This document shows, piece after piece, positions 41,799 through 51,282 of a stretch of 64,000 nucleotides of DNA. The notes below the pieces were generated by a model, which saw only the letters and a list, made by a program, of their open reading frames with translations, ran no database searches and had not been told where the DNA came from. Both the position numbers and the translations under genes were made by a program. The stretch lies in the NCBI RefSeq assembly GCF_040187885.1, contig NZ_JBDPLH010000003.1:558001-622000 (forward strand), read 5' to 3'. Source of the stretch: Roseateles_E cavernae. Lineage in GTDB: Bacteria; Pseudomonadota; Gammaproteobacteria; Burkholderiales; Burkholderiaceae_C. Numbering within the stretch: the first letter of the stretch is position 1; each line of letters begins with the position of its first letter.

Positions 41799-42040
41799 GG
41801 GAATCTCCTTGATCGATGGCTGTCGGTGGGTGCGAAGAACCGGAGCGCTCGCTCCGGAACATGGGCACAGCCTAGGGTTGCCCCTGGGGTCGGACCAAGG
41901 TCGCCGCGACCAAAAGCCAAAGTCGGGTGATGATCGGCCGGAATTCGCGACGAACTGATTTCGTCACAAGCCCCGCTGCGACGGGCCTGCCGTGCCGGAA
42001 GTCATGACGAAGCCGCGCGTCCGGTTACAGTGCCGCTGCC
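41799..42040. other. Divergent gap, secreted protein / HIT protein
   Basis: 242 bases that should hold promoters for both flanking genes. I see no clear -35/-10 pair, operator or repeat. Confidence 0.4.
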
Positions 42041-42484
42041 ATGGACATCACCACTCAATCCGACTGCCCGCTGTGCCGCGACGACGGCGGCCTGCTGATC
42101 GCGCAAACCCCGCTGTGGCGCGTGATCCGCGCCGACGAGGCCGCGTTCCCGGCCTTCTATCGCCTGATCTGGCGCGCCCATGTGGCCGAGTTCAGCGACC
42201 TCGACGCCGCCGCGCGACTGGCCTGCATGGAGGCCGTCAACCGCATCGAGACGGTGCTCAGGCAAGACCTGGCCCCCACCAAGATCAATCTCGCCAGTCT
42301 CGGCAATGTCGTGCCCCATCTGCACTGGCATGTGATCGCCCGCTTCGACTGGGACAGCCACTACCCCAACCCGGTCTGGGGCAGCGCGCAGCGCCCCGCC
42401 GACGAGGCCCGGCTGGCGGCGCTGCGTCAGCGCCTGCCGGCGCTGGACGCGGCCATCGCGGCCGCCGTGACGGCCGCAGCCTGA
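42041..42484 (+). CDS. HIT family nucleotide hydrolase/transferase
   Basis: A 147-residue histidine-triad protein. The triad reads PHLHWHVIAR (near residue 93-102), preceded by the nucleotide-site stretch NLASLGNVV. A CPLC pair near residue 9-12 could hold a metal. HIT proteins hydrolyse nucleoside phosphoramidates or dinucleotides, but this branch is poorly characterised. It is convergent with the M13 peptidase gene, only four bases apart. Confidence 0.9.
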   Translation: MDITTQSDCPLCRDDGGLLIAQTPLWRVIRADEAAFPAFYRLIWRAHVAEFSDLDAAARLACMEAVNRIETVLRQDLAPTKINLASLGNVVPHLHWHVIARFDWDSHYPNPVWGSAQRPADEARLAALRQRLPALDAAIAAAVTAAA

Positions 42485-42488
42485 GCCC

Positions 42489-44516
42489 TCACCAGACCCT
42501 GATCGGCTCGGCCGCCACCATGGCGTCGCCGGGCTTGCAGGCAAAGGCCTGGGCAAAGGCCGGCAGATTGGACATCGGACCCAGCACCCGGTACTTGGGC
42601 GGCGAGTGCTGGCCGGTGCGCAGCTGGTTGATCAGCAGCTCATTGCGCATCTTGGTGCGCCAGATCAGCGCGTTGGACAGGAAGAAGCGCTGCTCGGGCG
42701 TGTAGCCGTCGACCTTGTCGCGCGCGCCGCTGCGGGCCAGTGCGCGCTGCAGGCCCTCGAAGGCGATCGGCATGCCGGCGATGTCGGAGATGTTCTCGCC
42801 CAGCATCTGGTGGCCGTTGATGCGCTGGCCCGGCAGCGGCTCGTAGCCGCTGTAGAGCCCGGCTACCTGCTCGGCCCGGGCCTGGTAGGCGGCGGCGTCC
42901 TCGGGCGTCCACCAGTCGGCCAGATTGCCGACGCTGTCGTACTGGCGGCCGCGGTCGTCGAAATGATGGGTGATCTCGTGGCCTATCACCATGCCGATGC
43001 CGCCGTAGTTGACCGCGTCGTCGGCCGAGGCGGAGAAGAAGGGCGGCTGCAGGATGCCGGCCGGGAACACGATTTCGTTGAGCCCGCCGGCGAAGGCGTT
43101 GACGATGTGCGGGCTGGTGAACCAGCGCGAGCGGTCCACCGGCCGGTCCAGATCGGCCAGGCGCTGGGCGCTCTGCCAGGCGCTGGCGCGCAGCGCATTG
43201 CCGGCATAGTCATCGGCCTTCAGTGGCAGGCCGGCATAGTCGGGCCAGCGCTCGGGCGCGCCGATCTTCAGCGCCATCGCGTCGAGCTTGGCCAGCGCGC
43301 GCTGCTTGGTCGGCGCGCTCATCCAGGTCAGGCCCTCGATGCGGCCGCGCATCGCCGCCTTGATATCGGCCACCAGCTGCTGCGAGCGCGCCTGCGCCTC
43401 GGCTGGGAAGGCCTTGGCCACGAAGAGCTCGCCCAGGGCCAGGCCCACCGGTGCGCTGCCGGTGCGCCCGCCTATGCTCATGATCACGTCTTCGCTGCGC
43501 GGCGCCGGCGCCTTCAGCCCGGCGATGGCGGTGCCGTGATAGGCGAAATGCGCGTCGGCAAAGACCTTGGGCAGGCGCGCCGCGCTGGCGTCCAGCAGGC
43601 GCAGGCTCAGGTAGTTGCGCCAGACGGCTGGCTGCGCCTCGCGGGCCAGCTCGCCCAGGCGCTGGGCGAACTCGGGCTGGCCGACGATGAAGCGCGCCAC
43701 GCCCTCGGGCCTACCGGTGTAGGCGGCCAGGTAGGCGGCCCAGTCGAATCCCGGCGCACTGGCCGCCAGGGCCTTGGCATCGAAGGGGTTGTAGTTGGCA
43801 TTCGGTTCGCGCAGCTTGACGCGCGTGCGCGAAGCCTCGGCCAGCCGGGCCTCGAAGGCCATCAGCTCCTCGATATCGGCGGCCTCTGCCGGCAGCCCGG
43901 CCGCAGCCAGCAGCGTCTTGGCGTAGGCGCGATAAGCGGCCTGCAGGCGCAGCGAGACGGCATCGCTCTTGAAATAGTCCTCGCGGTCGGGCAGGCCCAG
44001 GCCGGCCTGGGCAACGATCAGCGCATGGCGGCGCGTGTCCTTGGGGTCGTGCCACACATAGGCGCTCAACGGTGCGGCCACCTGCACCCGGTTCAGCGCC
44101 GCCAGCGCCGCCGGCAGATCGGCCGGCCCGCGCAGCGCCGCGATCTGGGCCAGCAGCGGCTGCAAGGCCTTGAGGCCACCGGCTTCGATGGCGGCCAGGT
44201 CCATGCCGCTGGCATAGAAGGCCGCCACGGCTTTCAGTCCCGGGCTGGTCTGCAGCGCCGGTTTGGCGATCAGCTCGTCCAGGCCTTGCTGCAGGATGGC
44301 GTCATTGGCGATGCGCAGATCGATGAAGCTGCCGATGCGCGCGCGACCGTCGGGCAGCGGCGTGGCGGCGTCCCAGCGGCCGTTCACAAACTCGTAAAAG
44401 TCATTGCAGGCCGCAACATCGGGCGACAGATTCTTGAGGTCCAGCGCCCGCGCCGAGGGCAGGGCGAGCGTGCTGGCGGCCAGCAGGGCGGCGGCGATTT
44501 TTGTCAGGCGTGGCAT
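42489..44516 (-). CDS. M13 family metallopeptidase (PepO/neprilysin-like), secreted
   Basis: A 675-residue zinc peptidase. A signal peptide (MPRLTKIAAALLAASTLALPSARA, about 24 residues) places it in the periplasm or outside. The zinc site is GHEITHHF (His513, Glu514, His517) with the third ligand in ENISDIAGM. NAFAGGLNEIVFPAGILQPPFF is the usual substrate-binding block, and the chain ends CxxGD...VW as in the family. It would cleave oligopeptides of limited length. ATG 44516 is chosen because the signal peptide begins there. It is divergent from a secreted subtilisin, so the two may be co-induced, though no shared operator was found. Confidence 0.93.
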   Translation of the reverse strand: MPRLTKIAAALLAASTLALPSARALDLKNLSPDVAACNDFYEFVNGRWDAATPLPDGRARIGSFIDLRIANDAILQQGLDELIAKPALQTSPGLKAVAAFYASGMDLAAIEAGGLKALQPLLAQIAALRGPADLPAALAALNRVQVAAPLSAYVWHDPKDTRRHALIVAQAGLGLPDREDYFKSDAVSLRLQAAYRAYAKTLLAAAGLPAEAADIEELMAFEARLAEASRTRVKLREPNANYNPFDAKALAASAPGFDWAAYLAAYTGRPEGVARFIVGQPEFAQRLGELAREAQPAVWRNYLSLRLLDASAARLPKVFADAHFAYHGTAIAGLKAPAPRSEDVIMSIGGRTGSAPVGLALGELFVAKAFPAEAQARSQQLVADIKAAMRGRIEGLTWMSAPTKQRALAKLDAMALKIGAPERWPDYAGLPLKADDYAGNALRASAWQSAQRLADLDRPVDRSRWFTSPHIVNAFAGGLNEIVFPAGILQPPFFSASADDAVNYGGIGMVIGHEITHHFDDRGRQYDSVGNLADWWTPEDAAAYQARAEQVAGLYSGYEPLPGQRINGHQMLGENISDIAGMPIAFEGLQRALARSGARDKVDGYTPEQRFFLSNALIWRTKMRNELLINQLRTGQHSPPKYRVLGPMSNLPAFAQAFACKPGDAMVAAEPIRVW

Positions 44517-44819
44517 GGGTTTGGCAGAGGCTTGTAAGAGCCGGCCAGCGTAGCGGCAAGCGGGGCCGCCGGCCATCGGGGCCGCCACCGGCGCCCGGGT
44601 TTGCCCGCCCTGCAAGGGTTGACAGGTGGGCGATATGCGCCCGTTTGGCCTGCCTACACTGCGCCCACTTTCGCGGGCCGGGTCCGGAACCGGCCCGCGG
44701 AAGCCACTGCCGCCGCCGGGCTACCCGCCCGTTCCGGCGGACATCAGGCCCCCCACCGGGGGCCAGCCAGGACGCCATGCCGAGCACGGCCGGGCGTCCG
44801 ACTTCGGAGAGTTTCATTC
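44517..44819. other. Divergent gap, M13 peptidase / subtilisin
   Basis: 303 very GC-rich bases with several short G/C palindromes, for example around 44680-44700 and 44747-44764. Promoters for both secreted peptidases must lie here, but none could be assigned by eye. Confidence 0.4.
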
Positions 44820-46646
44820 ATGCACTCACTTCGTCGATTCCGTGCCGGCCGCAAGCCGGTCTTGCTGGCGCTGGCGCTGGCCGCTGCCGGTGCCGCCCAG
44901 GCCGGCCAGTCCGCCGCCGAGGCCGATGACCCGGGGCTGCGCGCCGTCCCCAGCAGCGAGACCGATCGCCTGATCATCAAGTACCGCGATGCCAGCGAGG
45001 CCGTGCTGGAGCGCGGCCAGCTGGTGGCCCGGGCCCGGGTGCTGGAGGCCGGCACCTTGAGCCAGCGGGTCGAGCGGGCGCGTGGCCTGGTCTCGCAGCG
45101 CGGCCTGAAGCTGCAGCTGCTGCGCCAGAGCGGCGTCGGCGCCCATGTGATGGGCCTGGACCGGGCCCTGCCGCTGGCCGAGATGCAGGCGCTGGCGGCC
45201 CGGCTGAAGGCCGAGGACCCGGACATCGAGTATGCCGAGCCCGACCGCAAGATGTATGCGCTGCTGACGCCCAATGACAGCCAGTACAGCCAGCAATGGG
45301 ATCTGTTCGAGGCCACCGGCGGCATCCGCGCCCCGGCCGCCTGGGACCTGGCCACCGGTGCCGGCGTCGTGGTGGCGGTGATCGACACCGGCATCCGCCC
45401 CCATTCGGATCTGTCCGGCCAGACCGTGGCCGGCTACGACATGATCGCCAATGTGCCCACCGCCAATGACGGCGGCGGCCGCGACGCCGACCCCAGCGAC
45501 CCCGGCGACTGGAGCAGCGCCGGCCAGTGCGGTACGGGCAGCGGCGCGCGCAACAGCAGCTGGCACGGCACCCATGTGGCCGGCACCATCGCGGCGCGCA
45601 CGAACAACGCGGCCGGCATTGCCGGCATCGCCTTCAACGCCAAGCTGCAGACGGTGCGGGTGCTGGGCCGCTGCGGCGGCTACACCTCGGACATCGCCGA
45701 CGGCATCATCTGGGCCTCGGGCGGCAGCGTGCCGGGCGTGCCGGCCAACGCGACGCCGGCCAAGGTGCTGAACCTGTCGCTGGGCGGCGGTGGCAGCTGC
45801 GACAGCACGACCCAGAGCGCGGTCAATGGCGCGCGCTCGCGCGGCTCGGTGGTGGTGGTGGCGGCCGGCAACTCCAATGCCAACGCCAGCGGCTTCAGCC
45901 CGGCCAGCTGCGCCGGTGTGGTCACGGTGGCCGCGACCGACCGCTATGGCGCGCGCGCCCCGTACTCCAATTACGGCGCGGTCGTGGCCCTGGCCGCGCC
46001 CGGCGGCAACACCGGCGCGGGCACCAGCAACGGCATCCTGTCCACCTTGAACACCGGCACCAGCACGCCGGCCGCCGACAACTACGCCTTCTACCAAGGC
46101 ACCTCGATGGCGGCCCCCCATGTGGCCGGAGTCGCGGCCCTGATGTTCAGCGCCAAGCCCAGCGCCACGCCCGACCAGATCGCTGCCGCGCTGAAGAGCA
46201 GCGCGCGCGCCTTCCCGGGCACTTGCAGCCAGTGCGGCAGCGGCCTGCTGGACGCGCACGCGGCGGTGCTGGCCATCAGCGGCGACATACCGACGCTGGA
46301 CGAGGTCGAGCCCAATAACAGCCTGGCCCAGGCCAATGCGGTGGCTGCGCCGCGCAGCCTGCGGGCGGTGCTGTCCAGCAGCACCGACTCGGACTACTTC
46401 CGCGTCAGTCTGCCGGCCGGTCGCACCCTGTCGGCCAGTCTGCCCATGCCCAATGGCAGCACCGACTACGACCTGCACATCGTCAACAGCGCCGGTACCG
46501 TGGTCGCGCGCAGCGAGCGCGATGTCGGCCTGACCGACAGCGCCAGCTATCGCAACGCCGGCAGCACGACGCAGAACTTCTATGTGCGGGTCTACTACTA
46601 CAGCGGCAGCACCAATGTGAACTACTCGCTGAGCCTGAGCTGGTAA
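44820..46646 (+). CDS. Secreted S8 subtilisin-like serine peptidase with C-terminal PPC domain
   Basis: A 608-residue extracellular protease. It has a signal peptide (about 1-29, ending AAQAG), a propeptide (about 30-145), then the catalytic domain with Asp189 (VVAVIDTGI), His249 (SWHGTHVAGTIAA) and Ser429 (GTSMAAPHVAG). A pre-peptidase C-terminal domain follows from about residue 495 (VEPNNSLAQANAV, SDYFRVSLPAG). The PPC domain is usually removed after secretion. An in-frame extension upstream lacks signal-peptide character. As a bulk protein degrader it could supply peptides to the receptors in the first 30 kb. Confidence 0.94.
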   Translation: MHSLRRFRAGRKPVLLALALAAAGAAQAGQSAAEADDPGLRAVPSSETDRLIIKYRDASEAVLERGQLVARARVLEAGTLSQRVERARGLVSQRGLKLQLLRQSGVGAHVMGLDRALPLAEMQALAARLKAEDPDIEYAEPDRKMYALLTPNDSQYSQQWDLFEATGGIRAPAAWDLATGAGVVVAVIDTGIRPHSDLSGQTVAGYDMIANVPTANDGGGRDADPSDPGDWSSAGQCGTGSGARNSSWHGTHVAGTIAARTNNAAGIAGIAFNAKLQTVRVLGRCGGYTSDIADGIIWASGGSVPGVPANATPAKVLNLSLGGGGSCDSTTQSAVNGARSRGSVVVVAAGNSNANASGFSPASCAGVVTVAATDRYGARAPYSNYGAVVALAAPGGNTGAGTSNGILSTLNTGTSTPAADNYAFYQGTSMAAPHVAGVAALMFSAKPSATPDQIAAALKSSARAFPGTCSQCGSGLLDAHAAVLAISGDIPTLDEVEPNNSLAQANAVAAPRSLRAVLSSSTDSDYFRVSLPAGRTLSASLPMPNGSTDYDLHIVNSAGTVVARSERDVGLTDSASYRNAGSTTQNFYVRVYYYSGSTNVNYSLSLSW

Positions 46647-46674
46647 GCCGACCTGCCACCTTGGCCGGCGGGGT

Positions 46675-46693
46675 CTGTCACGGTCTTGTCATC
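46675..46693 (+). promoter_or_regulatory. Pho box upstream of the phosphatase gene
   Basis: CTGTCACGGTCTTGTCATC contains two TGTCA half-sites at 46676 and 46687 with the 11-base period of canonical PhoB boxes. It ends 53 bases before the phosphatase ATG. This supports induction by phosphate starvation. Confidence 0.7.
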
Positions 46694-46746
46694 ATCGGCG
46701 GGTCAAGCTCGCGGTTTTGGCATCCACCCAGACGAGGCAGACCGCA

Positions 46747-48651
46747 ATGGCCAAGGATTTCCTGACGATGGAAGACAGCAACCGCAGCGCCAACACCAGC
46801 ATCCACGAGGTCTCCGACCCGGCCCGCCGCAGCCTCTTGCGCGGCGGTCTGGGCCTGGGCCTCGGCGGCCTGCTGGGGCTGGGCGGCTGCGCCAGCGGCG
46901 GGGCCTTGGGTGGCCCGCTGCTGGGTTTCAAGAGCGTGCCGGTGTCGACGGCCGACAGCATCGTGGTGCCCGAGGGCTACAGCGCTCAGGTGATCGCCGC
47001 CTGGGGCGAGCCGGTTGGGCTGTCGGGCGAGGACAGCGCCTTTCGCTTCGACGGCAGCAACACGGCGGCCCAGCAGGAAACCCAGCTGGGCATGCACCAC
47101 GACGGCATCCACTTCTTCGCCCAGGAGGGCTCCAAGTCCGGCCTGCTGGTGATGAACCATGAATACAGCGACGATGGCCTCTTGCACCCCGACGGCATGC
47201 AGAGCTGGAACGCCCAGAAGGTGCGCAAGGCCCAGGCCGCGCACGGCGTCTCGGTGATCGAGGTGCAGCAGCAGAGCGGCGGGCGCTGGGAGCTGGTGCG
47301 GTCCTCGCCCTGGGCGCGCCGCATCACCGCCTATACGCCGATGCAGGTGGCCGGTCCGGCCGCCGGCCATGCGCTGATGCAGACCGCGCAGGATGCCAGT
47401 GGCCGCCGTGTGCTGGGTACGCTGAACAACTGCGCCAGCGGCATCACGCCCTGGGGCACCTACCTGACCTGCGAAGAGAACTTCATCAACTACTTCAAGG
47501 GCCCGGATGCGCCCGATGCGCACCAGCGCCGCTGGGGCCTGCGCAAGGGCGACCCGGCCGGCTACCGCTGGCACGAGCATGACGAGCGCTTCGACGCGGT
47601 CAAGCATCCCAACGAGCCCAACCGTTTCGGCTGGGTGGTCGAGATCGACCCCTTCAACCCCAGCAGCACGCCCATCAAGCGCAGCGCGCTGGGCCGCGCG
47701 GCCCACGAGGGTGCGACCGTGGCGGTGACCCAGGACGGCCGCGCCGTGGTCTATATGGGCGAGGACGCCCGCTTCGAGTACATCTACAAATTCGTCAGCC
47801 GCGACAAGATACGCCCCGGCGGCTTTGCCGCCAACAGCGAGTTGCTGGACCACGGCACGCTCTACGTCGCTCGCTTCGACGCCGATGGCACGGGCCGCTG
47901 GCTGGCGCTGAGCCAGGGCCAGGGCCCGCTGAGCGCCGCTGCCGGCTTCGCCGACCAGGGCGAGGTCGTGATCAAGAGCCGCCAGGCCAGCGATCTGCTG
48001 GGCGCCACCAAGATGGACCGCCCCGAGTGGATCGCGGTGGACCAGCAGGGCTATGTCTACTGCACGCTGACCAATAACAGCAACCGTGCCGGCGACAAGC
48101 AGCCGGCCGTCGATGCGGCCAACCCGCGCGCCAACAACAGCATGGGCCACATCATCCGCTGGAAGGAGCAGGGCGACTTCGATGCCACCGCGCTGCGCTG
48201 GGATCATTTCGTGTTGGCCGGCGACCCGGCCAACGAGCGTGCCGAGGCCAAGGGCAATGTCAAGGGCGATGCCTTCGGCTGCCCCGACGGCCTGTGGGTC
48301 GATGGGCGCGGCGTGCTGTGGATTCAGACCGATATGTCCACCTCGGCGATGGGCAAGGGCGATCTGGCCCGGCTGGGCAATAACTGCATGCTGGCCGCCG
48401 ATCCGCGCAGCGGCGAAGTGCGGCGCTTCCTGACCGGCCCGGCCGGCAGCGAGGTCACCGGCGCGACGATGACGCCCGACGGCCGCACCATGTTCATCAA
48501 TATCCAGCACCCGGGTGAGAGCCCCAGCGAGCGCAGCGACCCGGCCCAGCCGCGCCGCTTCTCCAACTGGCCCGACCAGCGCCCCGACGGCCGGCCTCGC
48601 TCGGCCACCGTGGTGGTGCGCAAGCTCGATGGTGGGGTGATAGGCAGCTGA
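46747..48651 (+). CDS. phoX: PhoX-family alkaline phosphatase (DUF839)
   Basis: A 634-residue PhoX-type enzyme that releases phosphate from organic esters in the periplasm or outside, using calcium and iron. An N-terminal RRSLLRGG followed by a glycine/leucine-rich helix looks like a Tat signal, and LLGLGGC resembles a lipobox, so it may be a Tat-exported lipoprotein. Conserved blocks include SGLLVMNHEYSDDGLLHPDG, TPWGTYLTCEENF and CPDGLWVDGRGVLWIQTD. ATG 46747 is preferred over an upstream TTG. The Pho box just upstream agrees with the function. Some DUF839 proteins are not phosphatases, but the motifs fit PhoX. Confidence 0.88.
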   Translation: MAKDFLTMEDSNRSANTSIHEVSDPARRSLLRGGLGLGLGGLLGLGGCASGGALGGPLLGFKSVPVSTADSIVVPEGYSAQVIAAWGEPVGLSGEDSAFRFDGSNTAAQQETQLGMHHDGIHFFAQEGSKSGLLVMNHEYSDDGLLHPDGMQSWNAQKVRKAQAAHGVSVIEVQQQSGGRWELVRSSPWARRITAYTPMQVAGPAAGHALMQTAQDASGRRVLGTLNNCASGITPWGTYLTCEENFINYFKGPDAPDAHQRRWGLRKGDPAGYRWHEHDERFDAVKHPNEPNRFGWVVEIDPFNPSSTPIKRSALGRAAHEGATVAVTQDGRAVVYMGEDARFEYIYKFVSRDKIRPGGFAANSELLDHGTLYVARFDADGTGRWLALSQGQGPLSAAAGFADQGEVVIKSRQASDLLGATKMDRPEWIAVDQQGYVYCTLTNNSNRAGDKQPAVDAANPRANNSMGHIIRWKEQGDFDATALRWDHFVLAGDPANERAEAKGNVKGDAFGCPDGLWVDGRGVLWIQTDMSTSAMGKGDLARLGNNCMLAADPRSGEVRRFLTGPAGSEVTGATMTPDGRTMFINIQHPGESPSERSDPAQPRRFSNWPDQRPDGRPRSATVVVRKLDGGVIGS

Positions 48652-48715
48652 GGCGGGGCCCGGCCCGGGGCGGCCGGCTACACTGGCTCCCTCGCTCGCG
48701 CAGCAGTCCTCTCCC

Positions 48716-49129
48716 ATGGCCGGCCTCACCCCCAACTCCCCCACGCCCACCGACATCACCGTGCACCAGCAGTCGCGGCTGCTGGAGATCGCTTTCTCCG
48801 ACGGCGCGCGCTTCTCGATTCCCTTCGAGCTGATGCGCGTCTACAGCCCCTCGGCCGAGGTGATGGGCCATGGCCCGGGCCAGGAAACCCTGCAGACCGG
48901 CAAGCGCGAGGTGGGCATCACGGCGCTGGAGCAGGTCGGCCACTACGCGATCCGTCCGCAGTTCAGCGACGGCCATGACAGCGGCCTGTTCTCCTGGGAC
49001 TATCTCTACCAGCTCGGCGCCGAGCAGGCCCGGCTCTGGACCGACTACGAGGCCAAGCTGGCCGCCGCCGGCAAGGGTCGCGACGATGCCATGCCGGCCA
49101 AGGGCGGCAGCGCCTGTTCGTCCCATTGA
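48716..49129 (+). CDS. DUF971 (gamma-butyrobetaine hydroxylase N-terminal-like) protein
   Basis: A 137-residue stand-alone DUF971 domain: ITVHQQSRLLEIAFSDGARFSIPFELMRVYSPSAEV, then a DGHDSGLFSWDYLYQLG block. Such proteins are widespread next to ubiE in betaproteobacteria. A role linked to iron-sulfur or metal handling has been proposed for the domain but is not certain. It is separated from ubiE by 13 bases, so the two are probably co-transcribed. Confidence 0.88.
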   Translation: MAGLTPNSPTPTDITVHQQSRLLEIAFSDGARFSIPFELMRVYSPSAEVMGHGPGQETLQTGKREVGITALEQVGHYAIRPQFSDGHDSGLFSWDYLYQLGAEQARLWTDYEAKLAAAGKGRDDAMPAKGGSACSSH

Positions 49130-49142
49130 GGAATAAGTACCT

Positions 49143-49874
49143 ATGAGCAGCACCCATTTCGGCTTCCAGACCGTCGACGAGCGCGAGAAGGCGAGCCGCG
49201 TGCGCGGCGTGTTCGATTCCGTCGCCTCCAGGTACGACGTGATGAACGACCTGATGTCCATGGGCATGCACCGGGCCTGGAAGGCCTACACGGTGGCCGT
49301 GGCCAATCTGAAGCCGGGCGAGCGCGTGCTCGACATCGCCGGCGGCACCGGTGATCTGTCGCGCGCCTTCGCCAGGAAGGTCGGCGAGACCGGCATGGTG
49401 GTGCATACCGATATCAACGAGGCGATGCTGCGCCAGGGCCGCAACCGGCTGCTCGACGAGGGCCTGGTGCTGCCCACCAATCTCTGCGACGCCGAGAAAC
49501 TGCCCTACAAGAACGAGAGCTTCGACCTCGTCAGCGTGGCCTTCGGCCTGCGCAATATGACCCACAAGGACCAGGCCCTGGCCGAGATGTGCCGGGTGCT
49601 CAAGCCCGGCGGGCGCCTGCTGGTGCTGGAGTTCTCCAAGGTGGCGGCGCCGCTGCAAAAGCCTTACGACTGGTACTCGTTCAAGATCCTGCCCAAGCTG
49701 GGCCAGATGATTGCCGGCGATGCCGAGAGCTACCGCTACCTGGCCGAATCGATCCGCATGCACCCACCCCAGGCCGAACTCAAGGCCATGATGAAGACGG
49801 CCGGCTTCGGCCATGTGGACGTGCACAACCTCAGCGCCGGCATCGTCGCGCTGCACGCCGGCATTAAGTGCTGA
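49143..49874 (+). CDS. ubiE: Ubiquinone/menaquinone biosynthesis C-methyltransferase UbiE
   Basis: A 243-residue SAM-dependent methyltransferase that methylates the C2 position of 2-polyprenyl-6-methoxy-benzoquinol in ubiquinone synthesis (and demethylmenaquinone in menaquinone makers). The family start THFGFQTVDEREKASRVRGVFDSVA, SAM motif I VLDIAGGTGDLS and the C-terminal motif GMVVH..NEAMLRQGR region are all present. It is the second gene after the DUF971 protein. Confidence 0.95.
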   Translation: MSSTHFGFQTVDEREKASRVRGVFDSVASRYDVMNDLMSMGMHRAWKAYTVAVANLKPGERVLDIAGGTGDLSRAFARKVGETGMVVHTDINEAMLRQGRNRLLDEGLVLPTNLCDAEKLPYKNESFDLVSVAFGLRNMTHKDQALAEMCRVLKPGGRLLVLEFSKVAAPLQKPYDWYSFKILPKLGQMIAGDAESYRYLAESIRMHPPQAELKAMMKTAGFGHVDVHNLSAGIVALHAGIKC

Positions 49875-49932
49875 GCTGAACCGGCCCCTCCCTGCGCAGC
49901 CCGCCGGGCCAACGAGCTTTCTGCAAATCAGC

Positions 49933-49954
49933 CACCCCCCGATCCACGGGGGTG
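49933..49954 (+). terminator. Hairpin after ubiE
   Basis: CACCCCC (49933-49939) pairs with GGGGGTG (49948-49954), 58 bases after the ubiE stop. There is no T-run, so termination would be weak or factor-dependent. Confidence 0.4.
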
Positions 49955-50027
49955 TCCGGAACTCGGCGTGACTAAATGGATCAGTCATTCAGCCGACCGG
50001 TCAACAATATGCCGGAGGGGCCGGAAG

Positions 50028-50045
50028 CACCGGGTTTTCCCGGTG
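50028..50045 (+). terminator. Hairpin with short T-tract
   Basis: CACCGGGTTTTCCCGGTG forms a 7-base-pair stem with a TTTT loop, followed by TTTG. This is the best terminator-like structure between ubiE and the eps genes. Confidence 0.5.
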
Positions 50046-50286
50046 TTTGACAAAACAATGACGAGGGGTTCCCGACGGCTGGACTGCGGTCCGGGAGGGC
50101 GCGATCGAACAGGTTTCCTGTAGCAATATGGAACCGGATCACGCCTTAGGGGGGAGTCAATTGTCATTTTGCAAAGTTACACTCGCCGACTGCCACCGGG
50201 CGCCATTGTGCGCTGCAACATAGCGCCGTCGGAGAGCCCGGGGTGCACGCTCTCACCCGAGAGCCCAAAAACAGAAAGTCATAGCT

Positions 50287-51282
50287 ATGAATCTGATGAA
50301 GCAAGAGCAGCCGCGCGGCATGCGCGCCAGCGCGATTGCCCTGGCGGCGGTGGCGGTCGTGCTGCTGGCCGCCTGCGGCGGCGGTGATAAGAAGGACAAG
50401 GCCTCGCAGACGGCGGCCAAGGTCAACAAGGAAGAGATCACCGTTCATCAGATCAACTTCGTGCTGCAGCGCCAGCAAGGTCTGAAGCCCGAGCAGGCCG
50501 AGGCGGCCAGCAAGCAGGTGCTGGAGCGCCTGATCGAGCAGGAACTGGCGGTGCAGAAGGCCGAAGACCTGAAGCTCGACCGCGACCCGCGCGTGGTCCA
50601 GCAGGTCGAGGCCGCCAAGCGCGAAATCATCGCGCGCGCCTATGTCGAGCGGCTCGGCGAGAGCGCGGCCAAACCTACGGCCGAGGAGGTTTCAAAGTAT
50701 TACAACGAGAAACCCGCGCTGTTCAAGGAACGCCGTATCTACAGCCTGCAGGAATTGGCCATCGAGGCCAAGCCCGAGCAGATTCCCGAGATTCGCGCCA
50801 AATTGCAGGCGGCCAAGAATATGGCCGAGTTTGCCGAGTATCTGAAGGCCAGCGATATTCGTTTTGCCGGCAACCAGGCGGTGCGCGCCGCCGAGCAGCT
50901 GCCGCTGGCCAGCCTGGACGCCATCGCCCGCATGAAGGACGGTGACTCCGCCGTCACCGCCGCGCCCAACGGCTTGCAGGTGCTGTTCCTGGTGGGCTCG
51001 CGCAGCCAGCCGGTCGACGAAGCCCGCGCCCGCCCGGCCATCGAGCAGTTCCTCAGCAACCAGCGCAAGTCCGAGCTGGTCGTGAAGGAAATGAAGGCCA
51101 TGCGCGAAGCCGCCAAGATCGAATATGTCGGCAAGTTCGCCGAGGGCGCGCCGCCGGCCGCCGCAGCGTCCGCTGCGGTGACGACGCCCAGCCCCGCCGC
51201 GCCTGCGGTCGCCACGCCGGCCGCCCCGGCCGCCAGCGGCCTGGACGCCAACGCCATCTCCAAGGGAATGGGCCTCAAGTAA
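50287..51282 (+). CDS. epsD: EpsD family peptidyl-prolyl cis-trans isomerase lipoprotein
   Basis: A 331-residue lipoprotein: lipobox LLAAC (cysteine near residue 32), then a SurA/PrsA-like N-terminal helical region (VNKEEITVHQINFVLQRQ) and a parvulin-like middle (RRIYSLQELAIEA), finishing in an Ala/Pro/Val-rich tail. EpsD proteins head Methylobacillus-type exopolysaccharide loci and probably help fold or assemble the export machinery. An internal start (MKQEQ, 50296) is possible. The stop overlaps the epsE start by one base. Confidence 0.88.
   Translation: MNLMKQEQPRGMRASAIALAAVAVVLLAACGGGDKKDKASQTAAKVNKEEITVHQINFVLQRQQGLKPEQAEAASKQVLERLIEQELAVQKAEDLKLDRDPRVVQQVEAAKREIIARAYVERLGESAAKPTAEEVSKYYNEKPALFKERRIYSLQELAIEAKPEQIPEIRAKLQAAKNMAEFAEYLKASDIRFAGNQAVRAAEQLPLASLDAIARMKDGDSAVTAAPNGLQVLFLVGSRSQPVDEARARPAIEQFLSNQRKSELVVKEMKAMREAAKIEYVGKFAEGAPPAAAASAAVTTPSPAAPAVATPAAPAASGLDANAISKGMGLK

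Larger units (their letters stand above)
49875..50286. promoter_or_regulatory. 412-base leader upstream of the exopolysaccharide locus
   Basis: This gap must end the ubiE transcript and start the long eps transcript. It contains two hairpins (annotated separately) and an A/T-richer stretch near 50155-50180. I could not fix a sigma-70 or sigma-54 promoter by eye. The untranslated leader is long enough to carry regulation. Confidence 0.5.

Noticed and set aside
46717..46746. Earlier TTG start for the PhoX gene
   Set aside because: It would add ten polar residues before the Tat-like signal, and the downstream ATG fits better.
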